Assembly: GCA_021792355.1 (NCBI GenBank)
Contig: JAJYUV010000001.1
Location: forward strand, 1 to 64,000
Source: Thermoplasmata archaeon
GTDB lineage: Archaea > Thermoplasmatota > Thermoplasmata > Thermoplasmatales > GCA-001856825
Direction: 5' to 3'
Length of the DNA: 64,000 nucleotides
The position numbers and the translations under genes were made by a program. Positions 16,174-25,530 of the stretch are shown one piece after another (position 1 is the first letter of the stretch; every line of letters starts with the position of its first letter). Under the pieces are notes generated by a model. The model did not search any database. It saw only the letters and a program-made list of their open reading frames with translations, and had not been told where the DNA came from.

Positions 16174-17403
16174 TTGGAAAAGGGAGGTATATTCCTTATC
16201 AAAGTGACTTACAGCGATCTTGGATCACTCTATTTCTCTACAATCAAGGACTTTCAGCTAGATGAAGTGTATGAATATATAGAGAAGAATGAGAGGATAG
16301 AAGAGGCATTCGTTCTGTGGACTTGCAATAGGTTCGAGATATACTTCTATCCAGGTGACAGAGAAACTGTCGACTTTTTGGAGGATTTTGTAAATGGCAA
16401 ATCTCTGAAGCACAGCGTAGCCCACGGTATGGATGCTATTAAGCATCTATTCTTGGTTGCAGCTGGGTTGGACTCGATGGTGATTGGGGAGAACGAGATT
16501 CTGGCCCAGATGAAGGAAGCTTGGGAGATATCTAAAAATAAGGGATTTTCCGGACCAAACATCAACGAGATAATGAAGAAAGCGCTGGAAATTGGGAGGA
16601 AGGCAAGAAGGGAAAACGGAAGCGGCCAGCGCATCAAGAGCGTCGCGGTAGAGGCCCTTGGAGAGATTAAAATTCAACAGGGGCAAAGAGTCCTGGTCAT
16701 TGGTGCTGGAGATCTTGGGACCCAGGTATCGAGCCTCCTTTCTAGGAAGGGGATTCCATTTTTTATCACCAACAGGTCTCTTGAGAGAGCAAGAGAGATT
16801 TCAAAGGCATTCGGGGTTCAAATAGAGGAATTCAACAAGAAAAAGTGGAAATCTTACGACGTGATAATTACGGCTACGAAGTCAAATGGGATTATATTTG
16901 AACGGAAGGATGTGGAAAACTCCAGAATCAAGACAATACTTGATCTCGGCGTTCCACCGAACGTATCAAACGAAATGCCTGAAGGGATCAGACTCGTGAA
17001 CATGGCAATGCTTTCAAAGACAATAACGACGAGAGATCAAAAGAAGAGTGATTATGCCACAAAGAGCCTAAAGACGGTCAATGACGAATTTGAACGTTTC
17101 TCCCGCAAATTGATGAACGTTGAAAAAGAGGAACTCCTGAAAAAGATATTCGACTATTCAAACGAAATTATCGAGGAAGAAATGAGGTATTTCGAGAAGA
17201 AGACCTACGGAAAGGACAAGGAGGCCCAGATAAGAAAGGGACTTGAATCAACAAGGAATAAACTTCTTGGATTCGTCATCAATGGTATAAAGAATGCGAA
17301 GGACATAAGATCTTCAGAAACTGTCACTAATATGGAGATGATATTGAACGAAAACTTTTCCAGATATGAGGCTAAGAAGGTTAAGAAAGTCTCCCAGGGT
17401 TAG
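16174..17403 (+). CDS. hemA: Glutamyl-tRNA reductase
   Basis: NADPH-dependent reduction of glutamyl-tRNA to glutamate 1-semialdehyde, the committed step of tetrapyrrole synthesis. The nucleophilic cysteine is C51 in WTCNRFEIY; LVAAGLDSMVIGENEILAQ and the NADPH loop VLVIGAGDLGTQ (about 170-182) follow, and a helical dimerisation domain ends the protein. Length 409 is normal. The likely start is a TTG at 16174, and the AATTATATCG stretch at about 16136-16145 could act as an internal promoter, giving this gene extra control within the block. It overlaps hemB by 38 bases. Confidence 0.94.
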   Translation: MEKGGIFLIKVTYSDLGSLYFSTIKDFQLDEVYEYIEKNERIEEAFVLWTCNRFEIYFYPGDRETVDFLEDFVNGKSLKHSVAHGMDAIKHLFLVAAGLDSMVIGENEILAQMKEAWEISKNKGFSGPNINEIMKKALEIGRKARRENGSGQRIKSVAVEALGEIKIQQGQRVLVIGAGDLGTQVSSLLSRKGIPFFITNRSLERAREISKAFGVQIEEFNKKKWKSYDVIITATKSNGIIFERKDVENSRIKTILDLGVPPNVSNEMPEGIRLVNMAMLSKTITTRDQKKSDYATKSLKTVNDEFERFSRKLMNVEKEELLKKIFDYSNEIIEEEMRYFEKKTYGKDKEAQIRKGLESTRNKLLGFVINGIKNAKDIRSSETVTNMEMILNENFSRYEAKKVKKVSQG

Positions 17404-18322
17404 AGAGATATTCTCAGACGCAAAGATAAGAAACGACAAACTTGTAATGCCGATGTTTGTCGACGAAAACATCACCAAGAAAGAGGAAATCAAGAACATG
17501 CCCGAGATCTACAGATTTCCCCTGAATCTCCTTGTCGAAAAGGCGAAAGAGTACGAAGAACTAGGCGTGAAATCTATCCTGCTGTTCGGCGTACCGAAGC
17601 ACAAGGATCCTCAGGGTTCTTCTTCATACGACAGTCAGGGAATCGTCCAAAAAGCGATCAGGGAAATAAAGAAAGAAACGGATTTGGCCATTTTTGCAGA
17701 TCTATGCCTCTGCGAATACACCGATCACGGGCACTGCGGTCTGATAAGGGACAAGAAGATTGACAACGACTCTACCCTAGAAGTGTATGCGAGGATAGCA
17801 AAGAGTTACGCAGAGGCCGGGACGGACGGAGTGGCTCCATCCGGCATGATGGATGGGCAGGTCGGAAGAATTAGGAAAGAGCTAGATGCTGACGGGCTAG
17901 ACGATACACTTATACTGGCCTATAGCGCCAAGTTTGCAAGCTCCATGTATTCTCCATTCAGGGATGCAGTATTTTCCACCCCCTCGTTCGGAGACAGGCG
18001 AACCTACCAGATGAATTACTCAAGCACGAGAGAAGCCATACGTGAGGTAGAACTGGATATAGAAGAGGGTGCCGACGTTGTTATGATTAAACCTGCTCTC
18101 TTCTATCTTGACATAATAAGAGAGGTCAGGAACAGATTCCTTCTCCCAATCGCGGCGTATAACGTGAGTGCTGAGTACGCCATGATCAGGTCAGCCGGGG
18201 AGAAAGGGATCATAGACCTCGACTCAGTGATAGACGAATCTGTCAGTTCAATATTCAGAGCAGGAGCCGACATTGTCATAAGCTATTTCACAGAGTACCT
18301 GCTAAAGAGGGAAAGGAATTAG
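17366..18322 (+). CDS. hemB: Delta-aminolevulinic acid dehydratase (porphobilinogen synthase)
   Basis: Condenses two ALA molecules to porphobilinogen. The zinc-type metal site is intact: C114, C116 and C124 in DLCLCEYTDHGHCG. The two active-site lysines are K189 (AYSAKFASSMYSPFRDA) and K242 (VMIKPALFYLD). Length 318 is typical. It starts 38 bases inside hemA and ends the heme block; the next gene has its own TATA-like box. Confidence 0.95.
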   Translation: MRLRRLRKSPRVREIFSDAKIRNDKLVMPMFVDENITKKEEIKNMPEIYRFPLNLLVEKAKEYEELGVKSILLFGVPKHKDPQGSSSYDSQGIVQKAIREIKKETDLAIFADLCLCEYTDHGHCGLIRDKKIDNDSTLEVYARIAKSYAEAGTDGVAPSGMMDGQVGRIRKELDADGLDDTLILAYSAKFASSMYSPFRDAVFSTPSFGDRRTYQMNYSSTREAIREVELDIEEGADVVMIKPALFYLDIIREVRNRFLLPIAAYNVSAEYAMIRSAGEKGIIDLDSVIDESVSSIFRAGADIVISYFTEYLLKRERN

Positions 18323-18337
18323 TCGCTTTCAAAACTC

Positions 18338-18352
18338 AAATTTATTTATATC
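18338..18352 (+). promoter_or_regulatory. TATA-like box for the second radical SAM gene
   Basis: TTTATTTATATC ends about 22 bases ahead of the ATG at 18374, consistent with a leaderless transcript and with a new unit starting after hemB. Confidence 0.45.
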
Positions 18353-18373
18353 TTAACATCATTTCAACGAACG

Positions 18374-19324
18374 ATGAGGACGGTAATCTGGAACATAGAT
18401 TTTAAGTGCAATCTCCTCTGCAAGGGCTGTAACGCTTTTGAAGGTAATGTTCTCTTTCCTAAGGATAAAATTGAAGATTTCGTTGATGAAATGAAGTACA
18501 ACAAGGTTAAGATTGTCTCAGTAACAGGGGGGGAACCAACTCTTCACCCTGACCTCCTTAAGATCCTAAAGACTCTAAAGGAGCACAAGTTCATGACACA
18601 CATCGCAACAAACGGCACAAACAAGTATGTCCTGAGCAAGATATACCCCTACCTTGACGCAGCTACAATCAGTCTTGACAGTCACATTCCAGAACTTCAC
18701 AATGAGTACAGAGGAAGGAAGATATTCGACGTGGTTGTCGAGAGCATGAAATACCTCAGGCCTAGAGTCAAAGTCCTCACATCCAATATACTGGTGACAG
18801 ACTTCAGTTATGACAAGATCGGTGAATATGCCAGTTTTGTGAACGAAGAACTAGGACTCCCTGTTTCGATGTGTTTCCCCGACAACAGTTCGTATTACTA
18901 CGAGAAGGTTCCAGTTAAAGACAATCAGATCAGGGAGGCATTCAATTTTGCTTTTGAGAATTATAAGGAATACAAATTCGGAAACACAAGGACTTACTAC
19001 AAGGAGGCTGTAGACTGGCTCGACAAGAAAGAAGTTCAAAGATGCAGGGCTGGGGAAGAAGTGTTCTATGCAGATTATCATGGAGATGTTTATCCATGCT
19101 TCTACAAGACGACTAAAAAGCTAAACACGAATAGGAAGTGGGATGATTACACCAATACGTGCAACGACTGCTTCATTCAGTGTTTCAGGGAACCATCTGA
19201 GAAGAATTTCCTTGAACAAGCGACTCTTGTGAGTAGGATATATCTTTATAATCGTAGAAATATCGGACACTCGACTCTCAATGCGAATAGCCCTATGCAG
19301 CGATACGTACCACCCGATAGCTGA
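18374..19324 (+). CDS. Radical SAM protein of a glycosyltransferase/flippase unit
   Basis: Radical SAM enzyme of 316 residues; the cluster cysteines are C12, C16 and C19 in CNLLCKGC, then VTGGEPTLHPDLL is a textbook GGEP motif. The second half has cysteines in RCRAGEE, VYPCFYK and CNDCFIQC, suggesting a shortened SPASM/twitch cluster domain. It is too short for tetraether synthase. It overlaps the next gene, a GT4 glycosyltransferase, by 44 bases, which implies a shared process, probably modification of a lipid or lipid-linked sugar. The substrate is unknown. A link to heme synthesis is less likely because it has its own promoter. Confidence 0.82.
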   Translation: MRTVIWNIDFKCNLLCKGCNAFEGNVLFPKDKIEDFVDEMKYNKVKIVSVTGGEPTLHPDLLKILKTLKEHKFMTHIATNGTNKYVLSKIYPYLDAATISLDSHIPELHNEYRGRKIFDVVVESMKYLRPRVKVLTSNILVTDFSYDKIGEYASFVNEELGLPVSMCFPDNSSYYYEKVPVKDNQIREAFNFAFENYKEYKFGNTRTYYKEAVDWLDKKEVQRCRAGEEVFYADYHGDVYPCFYKTTKKLNTNRKWDDYTNTCNDCFIQCFREPSEKNFLEQATLVSRIYLYNRRNIGHSTLNANSPMQRYVPPDS

Positions 19325-20354
19325 CGGTGTAGCAAATCACCTGGTAGATTACAAGACAGAACTGGAGCGGCGGGGGCATTCGGTCAGGGTTTACACTGTA
19401 TTTTCAAACGACGATGGTGTTTTCGGACTGCCATCATACCGGTTTCCGCTTTACAAGGAATACAGGGTTGGAATTCCGGTATATGAGATGTACAGGGATT
19501 TGGAGAGATTCAATCCAGACGTGATACACATTCACACCCCATTCACTCTAGGTACGATGGGATACCGCTACGGAAAAAAGAGAAACATACCAACGGTAGG
19601 GACGTACCATACTGATTTTGTGAATATGGACAATACTATAAATTTTCCATTTATCAAGAGCATTCTCAACATAGGTTTCCAGTACAACATGCACCTCTAT
19701 GCAAAGCTGGATGTCGTGGTATCCCCTTCCAAGTTAGTGGCTGACTATCTTGACACGTTTGGAAATAAGTCAAGGATAGTTCCGGTTGGCATAGACCTGA
19801 GCAAGTTTGTGTACAACGACCAGAAGGAGGACTATTATCTATTTCTGGGGAGGTTGACGCAGGACAAGGGCGTTCTGGAAATACTTGAGGCGGCATCAAT
19901 TCTCTCTGAGAGAAAATTCAAGATTGCAGGAACGGGACCCCTGAAGTCAAGCGTCACAGATTTTGCAGAACATCACAGTAACATTGAGTACCTGGGGTAC
20001 GTTTCAGAGACAGAAAAGGTGACCCTCCTGAAAAATGCGAAAATGTTGGTTGTTCCCTCTAGGGCAGAGACTTTTGGAGTTGTGTTCATAGAAGCCATGG
20101 CTTCGGGGACACCTGTCATCGGTTCCCACGAGACAAGGGAAATCGGGATCTTGAAAGACGACTACAATGGCTGGTTCGTGAATTATGGAGACTCGGCTGC
20201 CTTGGTCGACAAGATTCGCGAACTGGACGGAAGAGATCTCAGGCGTTATTCGGAGAATTCCAGAAAATCGAGTCTTGAGTACTCCATCCAATCGACGGCT
20301 GAGCAGTTGGAGAAAATATATGGTGAATTGATTGAACTTAAGGGCCGGAAGTAA
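19281..20354 (+). CDS. GT4-family glycosyltransferase
   Basis: Glycosyltransferase with GT-B fold, 357 residues. The N-terminal domain starts MRIALCSDTYHPIADGVANH and contains DVIHIHTPFTLG; the C-terminal domain has FLGRLTQDKGVLEILEA and the nucleotide-sugar-binding segment PSRAETFGVVFIEAMASGTPVIG, the EX7E motif of the family. Relatives add sugars to diacyl- or dialkylglycerol or to other lipid acceptors. It overlaps the radical SAM gene before it and, by 23 bases, the flippase-like gene after it. An archaeal glycolipid or cell-surface glycan role is likely; donor and acceptor cannot be told. Confidence 0.9.
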   Translation: MRIALCSDTYHPIADGVANHLVDYKTELERRGHSVRVYTVFSNDDGVFGLPSYRFPLYKEYRVGIPVYEMYRDLERFNPDVIHIHTPFTLGTMGYRYGKKRNIPTVGTYHTDFVNMDNTINFPFIKSILNIGFQYNMHLYAKLDVVVSPSKLVADYLDTFGNKSRIVPVGIDLSKFVYNDQKEDYYLFLGRLTQDKGVLEILEAASILSERKFKIAGTGPLKSSVTDFAEHHSNIEYLGYVSETEKVTLLKNAKMLVVPSRAETFGVVFIEAMASGTPVIGSHETREIGILKDDYNGWFVNYGDSAALVDKIRELDGRDLRRYSENSRKSSLEYSIQSTAEQLEKIYGELIELKGRK

Positions 20355-21333
20355 GTATATCGGAATCGCAATCTCGGCAGCTACCATCTTGATATTTGCA
20401 TTAATTTATGGCCCTGCAAACCTGGTTCGAGCCATCTCTTCCCTTCCATCAACTTTCTACTTGTTCTTCCTAGCAGCAATTGCACTCCACATAGCTTCCT
20501 TCATCTTCTGGGCCTTGAGAATCAAAATACTGTCCCGCTCTAACGGGTACAAGATATCATTTGTGAAATCATTCATCACCGTAATATCGTCTCTATTTGC
20601 AGCTTCTATAACGCCTGGATACGTTGGCGGGGAACCTGTAAGGATCAAAAAATTGAGTGATTACGGAGAACCGGTGGGAACCGCAACTGCAATCGCACTT
20701 GGAGAAAGAGGGTTCGACTCGATATTCTTTGTAGGCGTATTCGCATTCGTCATTCTTTCTGGATTGGAGGTGCTTACTGGGGATCTAAGGCTGATAGCTA
20801 TTATCGGGTTCATTCTGCTAGTTCTGTTTCTCCTTTTCATTCTTGCATCAATGGGTGTTGTCTCTCTAATGAACAGGATAAAGGGTTGGGTAGAGAGGAT
20901 GGTCAAGCGGTTCGATAAATCTGAGAAGAAGTATGTGGAACGACTCCCGAAATTTTTCGAGCACGTGGAAACTTATGCCTCCTCGTCAAAGGAGATATTT
21001 CTGAAACACCCGGGTGCTCTGGTTTTGGGGGTCGTGACAACATCGCTCCTTTGGGTGTCCGATTTCATGGTCCCCGTTATGCTGATACTAGGTTTTGGTT
21101 ATGCTCCTAATATTATAGACGTCATATTTATTCAGGTTCTGCTTGTTTTGATTTCCCTTATCCCCGTGACGCCAGGATCTGCAGGAATTATGGAAGTCTT
21201 GATGATTGCAACATTCTCTCCTTTTCTTCCGAATGGAGGTATTGTGGCGTTTGTCCTAATCTGGAGATTTATAACATTTTATCTCAACCTGATCATAGGT
21301 TCGCTGTCTCTTCACTATGTTGTGGTAAAATAA
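20332..21333 (+). CDS. Flippase-like membrane protein (LPG synthase TM/UPF0104 family)
   Basis: Polytopic membrane protein of 333 residues with about eight helices. The signatures of the family are present: SLFAASITPGYVGGEPVRI, ALGERGFDSIFF and, towards the end, PVTPGSAGIMEV. Members are homologous to the membrane half of bacterial MprF, which flips aminoacylated lipids, and occur widely in archaea beside glycosyltransferases. The start is a TTG inside the glycosyltransferase gene. It may flip the glycolipid made by the upstream enzymes. Confidence 0.88.
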   Translation: MNLRAGSKYIGIAISAATILIFALIYGPANLVRAISSLPSTFYLFFLAAIALHIASFIFWALRIKILSRSNGYKISFVKSFITVISSLFAASITPGYVGGEPVRIKKLSDYGEPVGTATAIALGERGFDSIFFVGVFAFVILSGLEVLTGDLRLIAIIGFILLVLFLLFILASMGVVSLMNRIKGWVERMVKRFDKSEKKYVERLPKFFEHVETYASSSKEIFLKHPGALVLGVVTTSLLWVSDFMVPVMLILGFGYAPNIIDVIFIQVLLVLISLIPVTPGSAGIMEVLMIATFSPFLPNGGIVAFVLIWRFITFYLNLIIGSLSLHYVVVK

Positions 21334-21364
21334 ATAATAAAGTCTTCATATACCTACGATTTCG

Positions 21365-23038
21365 TTGAATGAAAGTCAGCGACTGAGGAGATTTGCATTT
21401 CGCTCTCCAAAGTACTATCTAGCGCTGCCTCTCCTGGTCGTTTTAGTGCCTTTATTCTACCTCTCATCTCATGACCTCGCTTTCACTCTTATCTATTCCC
21501 TTTCAATAATCAGCATCATACTGTTCGACATGGTGTCCCCCAGGATCTTCAAATTCAAGTTCCCGCCTAGAAGGGCACTGTTCCTCAATCTAGTAACTCT
21601 CTATATTGCTATAATTTTTTACTTTATCGTGATAGTTCTTCACTATCTGAAACCTCCGCTTGCTTTGCTGGTTTCAGTAACCACTGTACCTTTCTTGAGA
21701 AGCATGATCTATGTTACGTTCACGAACAAGAATGCCATTCTGAACTACGTACTTGCTATCTTTTTTTCGTTATTTTTTTCTCTGTACATGTGGCTGTTTG
21801 ATCCAAAATACACTATCTACATTCTGCCGTTGATCCTCTCCTCTGTAGTGTACGCACTTGCTTCCCACTTGTTCGTCAGGCTATCTGTTTCAAAATTCGT
21901 CAAGGAATTTAGCACCGACCCCATCAAGATTCTAAGAGAGTTTGTAAACACGGTTACCTCAGATATTTCCTACAATGTGGTTTTGAAGAACTTCTTTGAG
22001 GATCTCTACACGACCCTTGCTCCAAGAGAAATCTCACTGGTTAGAATCAAATCGAATCTTAACCATTTCACAATGGTGTTCCCATACGTGCATCCCGGTC
22101 CGCTGGGTGATCTGGGTAGCTCTAACATAACAGCTAAACTTCAAAGAAAACATCAGGACCAACAACTACTGGTATTCCACACCACGACAACTCACGACGA
22201 CAACTGTGCAGGTGACAACGAGATGGAAAAAATCTCGAACGTCTTGAACGAAAAAGGGAAAGTTTTCGGATACTGCTATGAGCCATACCTCGGGAAGTAC
22301 TTGACATTCCTCCCTCTTGGGGACGGCGGTTTATTCTTCCTGTCTCCTGATGATCCTAGATTCGACGACGTAAAGATAACTGAGGGTAGGAAAATAGTCA
22401 GAAAGGCGAAATCGCTTGGGCTCAAGTGGGCGGTGACGATCGACCAACACAATAACAACATGGAAGAACCAATGGAGCTGAAAGACATTACTTATCTTCT
22501 TGACGAAGTGGAGGAAGCAGTGAAAGGCAGAAAGAACAAGAAATCCCTTCTAGTTGCCCATAGCAGATATGTGCCGGATTTCAAGGATCTCGGTCCAGGA
22601 GGGATCTCCTTCGTTTCGGTAACTGCAGGATCAAAGAAACTGGCGATATTGCTGTTCGACGGGAACAACATGGAAATTGAGCTGAGGAAAAAAGTGGAAA
22701 GTTCGCTGCAGGGGTATGACAAAATACTGGTCTGCACTACGGACAACCACGTGGTAAACACGGACGGACTTAACGTTAACCCTGTCGGAAGATTTTCCGA
22801 TCACCAGGAGATGGTCAACATTGTGAAGAAGTTGGAGCAAGAGACTATGAACCAAGAGGAAGCGAGCATGGAGTACCTTAAAAGAGACATCTGGCTCAAA
22901 GTCGCAGGTGAAAATCAGTGGGAAAAACTCAACTCCGTGATCAAGAGTTCAGCTAACAGGGCGAAAGTACTCAGTGCGGCGTCAATTATATTCTCCTTGG
23001 CCCTCTCTCTCATCATTTTCAAGATAATCAGAATCTAA
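21365..23038 (+). CDS. DUF2070 family membrane protein
   Basis: Archaeal protein of 557 residues with six or seven membrane helices in the first 190 residues, a large soluble domain, and one C-terminal helix at about 532-555. The soluble domain is rich in conserved-looking polar motifs: HPGPLGDLGSSN, HTTTTHDDNCAG, VAHSRYV and CTTDNHVVNTDG. Such His/Asp/Asn clusters suggest metal binding or catalysis, but no activity is known to me for the family. The TTG start is 31 bases after the flippase-like gene, so it may belong to the same envelope unit. Confidence 0.85.
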   Translation: MNESQRLRRFAFRSPKYYLALPLLVVLVPLFYLSSHDLAFTLIYSLSIISIILFDMVSPRIFKFKFPPRRALFLNLVTLYIAIIFYFIVIVLHYLKPPLALLVSVTTVPFLRSMIYVTFTNKNAILNYVLAIFFSLFFSLYMWLFDPKYTIYILPLILSSVVYALASHLFVRLSVSKFVKEFSTDPIKILREFVNTVTSDISYNVVLKNFFEDLYTTLAPREISLVRIKSNLNHFTMVFPYVHPGPLGDLGSSNITAKLQRKHQDQQLLVFHTTTTHDDNCAGDNEMEKISNVLNEKGKVFGYCYEPYLGKYLTFLPLGDGGLFFLSPDDPRFDDVKITEGRKIVRKAKSLGLKWAVTIDQHNNNMEEPMELKDITYLLDEVEEAVKGRKNKKSLLVAHSRYVPDFKDLGPGGISFVSVTAGSKKLAILLFDGNNMEIELRKKVESSLQGYDKILVCTTDNHVVNTDGLNVNPVGRFSDHQEMVNIVKKLEQETMNQEEASMEYLKRDIWLKVAGENQWEKLNSVIKSSANRAKVLSAASIIFSLALSLIIFKIIRI

Positions 23039-23113
23039 TTTACATTGTAGAAACTAGAAATCGACCTCTGTCAAAACTAACATTATTTTATATATCATAA
23101 GCATTGGGGCTCA

Positions 23114-25372
23114 GTGGGAAGCTTAATTATAGCTGAAAAGGCAAATGTTGCTCTGAGAATTGCATCGTCTTTGAGCGAGGGGAAGGTGAGCAGGGTCAAG
23201 GTCGGATCGTCCACAGTGCTACGGTTCGAGAGAGGAGGAAGAGAATATACCGTTCTCTCCCTTAGGGGACATATTATCGAACTGGACTACCCGAAGGAGT
23301 TCAGTCAGTGGAGGATCGATAACCTGAAGGAACTTATAAGAGCAACTCCAATTGAAAACGTAAAAGTGAAAGGACTTGACCACGTTCTTAGAAAGCTGGA
23401 TCAAGAGAACTCCGAAATCATAGTTGCGACGGACTACGATCGAGAGGGGGAGCTGATCGGAGTAGAGACTCTGAGACTTATGGAGAGAAGTGACGGTATT
23501 AAAAGGGCCAAGTTCAGTGCACTTACGAAATACGACCTGGTTCAGTCATTCGAAAATCTTGCGGAAGTGGACTACAATCTAGCAGGTTCTGCAGAAGCGA
23601 GGGGTATTATCGACTTGATGTGGGGTGCAGCCCTTACGAGGTTTTTCAGCGTCACGACTAAGCGTCTCGGGGGGGAATTCATTTCGGTCGGAAGAGTTCA
23701 GAGTCCTACGCTGACGATTCTTGTTGAGAAGGAGAATGAGATCAGAGATTTCGTCCCAGAGAAGTACTATGAACTCAGCATGGTCGTAAATGGCGTGAGA
23801 TTTAACTATGAAGGTAACCCGATTAAGAAGAAAGAGGAAGCAGAGAAGCTGTTGAACATATTGAACAAGGGCGGTCTTGCAACAGTCATTGAGAAGAAAG
23901 ACAAGGACAGGAAGATATACAGACCGACTCCTTTCTCTACGACAGAATTCTTGAGAGATGCCAACAGAATTGGGATCTCCGTCGAACGGGCTATGGCAAT
24001 AGCTGAAACGCTCTACCAGCACGGCAAGATATCCTATCCTAGGACCGATAACACGGTCTATCCAAGGACTGTCAGCATCAAATCTATCCTCTCCGTTCTG
24101 TCCGATTCTTACCTGAAGAAAGAAGTGGAACACCTTGTCAGTAACAGTAAACTGGTTCCATCGCGAGGAAGAACTGAAACGACAGACCATCCTCCGATCT
24201 ATCCAACGGCACCTCTCAAGAAAAGCGAACTCAAGGGAGATTACTTCAAGATCTACGACCTAGTTGCTAGGAGATTCATGGCGACTGTTGCAGAGAACTC
24301 AGATATTCTAGACACGGAGTACGTGCTTGAATCCTATGGACTGAAATTCCGGTACACGGCATCGAGAGCCCTGAACAAGGGATGGATGGAATACTATCCA
24401 ATCGTATTCTATCAGGAAAAGAAAGACCCGGAGTTGAGTAATGGCGATCATGTCAATTTCACCGATCAGAAGATTGAGGAAAAGAGTACAAATCCCCCTC
24501 CAAGGTTTTCACAAGGATCGCTTATTGAGAAGATGGAAAAGGAACTACTGGGAACGAAGAGCACAAGACATGAGATAATCCAGAAGCTCTATGACCGCGG
24601 GTTCATAGAAGGTAACCCTATCAGAGTGAGGCCTTTGGGTATGGCAATGGGAGAATCTCTCATATTGAATTCCGAGGCAGTTGCCAGACCTGAAATGACA
24701 GCAAAACTAGAGCAGGAAATGGATCAGATCGCGAACGGATCAAAGAAAAAAGAGGAAGTTGTAGAGGATAGTCGTACAATTCTCACCGGACTCCTCGATG
24801 ATCTTATAAGCAAGGCTGACAAGATTAATGAAAAGTTTTACGAAACTCTAAGGATCGAGAAGGCGGTAGGCAAGTGTCCGAAGTGTGGTTCAGATCTGAT
24901 AATAGACTCCAGGAACGATTCCAGGTTCATAAAGTGCTCTGGACCCGCGAACGACTTCTTTCAATTCCTTCCTAAGACAGGAAAGATTGAGGTCACTGAT
25001 GAAAAGTGTCCAGTTTGTGGGCTCTTTTTGATCAAAGTGATCAGAAAGGGAGAAAAACCGGAAATGAGATGCGTAGACAACAGATGCTCCTACAACACTA
25101 GCAGGGAGACGTTTGGAAAATGCCCCTCCGATGGAGGGAACCTGGTTCTCAGGAGGAGCAGAAATTTCACTCGTTTTGTCGGTTGCTCAAATTATCCCAG
25201 CTGTAAAGTGACATTGTCGATTCCACAGAAAGCAGAAATAATTCCGACCAGCAAGAAGTGTGAGGTGGATGGATTTCCAATAGCCATTTTTAAGTTCGGA
25301 AAAGAGCAGGTCGAGCAATGCCTCAATCCTAAGTGTAGTTCCAGACAAACCAATAGGTCAAACACCCAATAA
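23114..25372 (+). CDS. topA: DNA topoisomerase I (type IA)
   Basis: Type IA topoisomerase of 752 residues that relaxes negative supercoils. The N-terminal Toprim domain begins SLIIAEKANVALRIA and has the acidic motif ATDYDREGE; the catalytic tyrosine is Y308 in ISYPRTDNT. The last 170 residues hold three to four C4 zinc-ribbon units (CPKCGSDL, CPVCGLF, CPSDGGNL, CEVDGFP), with some units lacking one cysteine pair. The start is a GTG at 23114. A reverse-gyrase helicase part is absent, consistent with a moderate thermophile or mesophile. Confidence 0.94.
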   Translation: MGSLIIAEKANVALRIASSLSEGKVSRVKVGSSTVLRFERGGREYTVLSLRGHIIELDYPKEFSQWRIDNLKELIRATPIENVKVKGLDHVLRKLDQENSEIIVATDYDREGELIGVETLRLMERSDGIKRAKFSALTKYDLVQSFENLAEVDYNLAGSAEARGIIDLMWGAALTRFFSVTTKRLGGEFISVGRVQSPTLTILVEKENEIRDFVPEKYYELSMVVNGVRFNYEGNPIKKKEEAEKLLNILNKGGLATVIEKKDKDRKIYRPTPFSTTEFLRDANRIGISVERAMAIAETLYQHGKISYPRTDNTVYPRTVSIKSILSVLSDSYLKKEVEHLVSNSKLVPSRGRTETTDHPPIYPTAPLKKSELKGDYFKIYDLVARRFMATVAENSDILDTEYVLESYGLKFRYTASRALNKGWMEYYPIVFYQEKKDPELSNGDHVNFTDQKIEEKSTNPPPRFSQGSLIEKMEKELLGTKSTRHEIIQKLYDRGFIEGNPIRVRPLGMAMGESLILNSEAVARPEMTAKLEQEMDQIANGSKKKEEVVEDSRTILTGLLDDLISKADKINEKFYETLRIEKAVGKCPKCGSDLIIDSRNDSRFIKCSGPANDFFQFLPKTGKIEVTDEKCPVCGLFLIKVIRKGEKPEMRCVDNRCSYNTSRETFGKCPSDGGNLVLRRSRNFTRFVGCSNYPSCKVTLSIPQKAEIIPTSKKCEVDGFPIAIFKFGKEQVEQCLNPKCSSRQTNRSNTQ

Positions 25373-25530
25373 ATTATTCATACGAAAGTTATACAGCATT
25401 CAGCAGGTGGCACTCTGAATTGTCAGTCAAAATAAAAAATGATACGTCTCAACAGTCTTATTTTCATTTCAAAGGGGCAGTCAAATCTGGCAAAACATAA
25501 AATCGGGTTGATCGCAATGAGACAGAAAAA

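Noticed and set aside
23579..24190. Minus-strand frame of 203 codons within topA
   Set aside because: Antisense to a strongly conserved part of topoisomerase I including the catalytic tyrosine.
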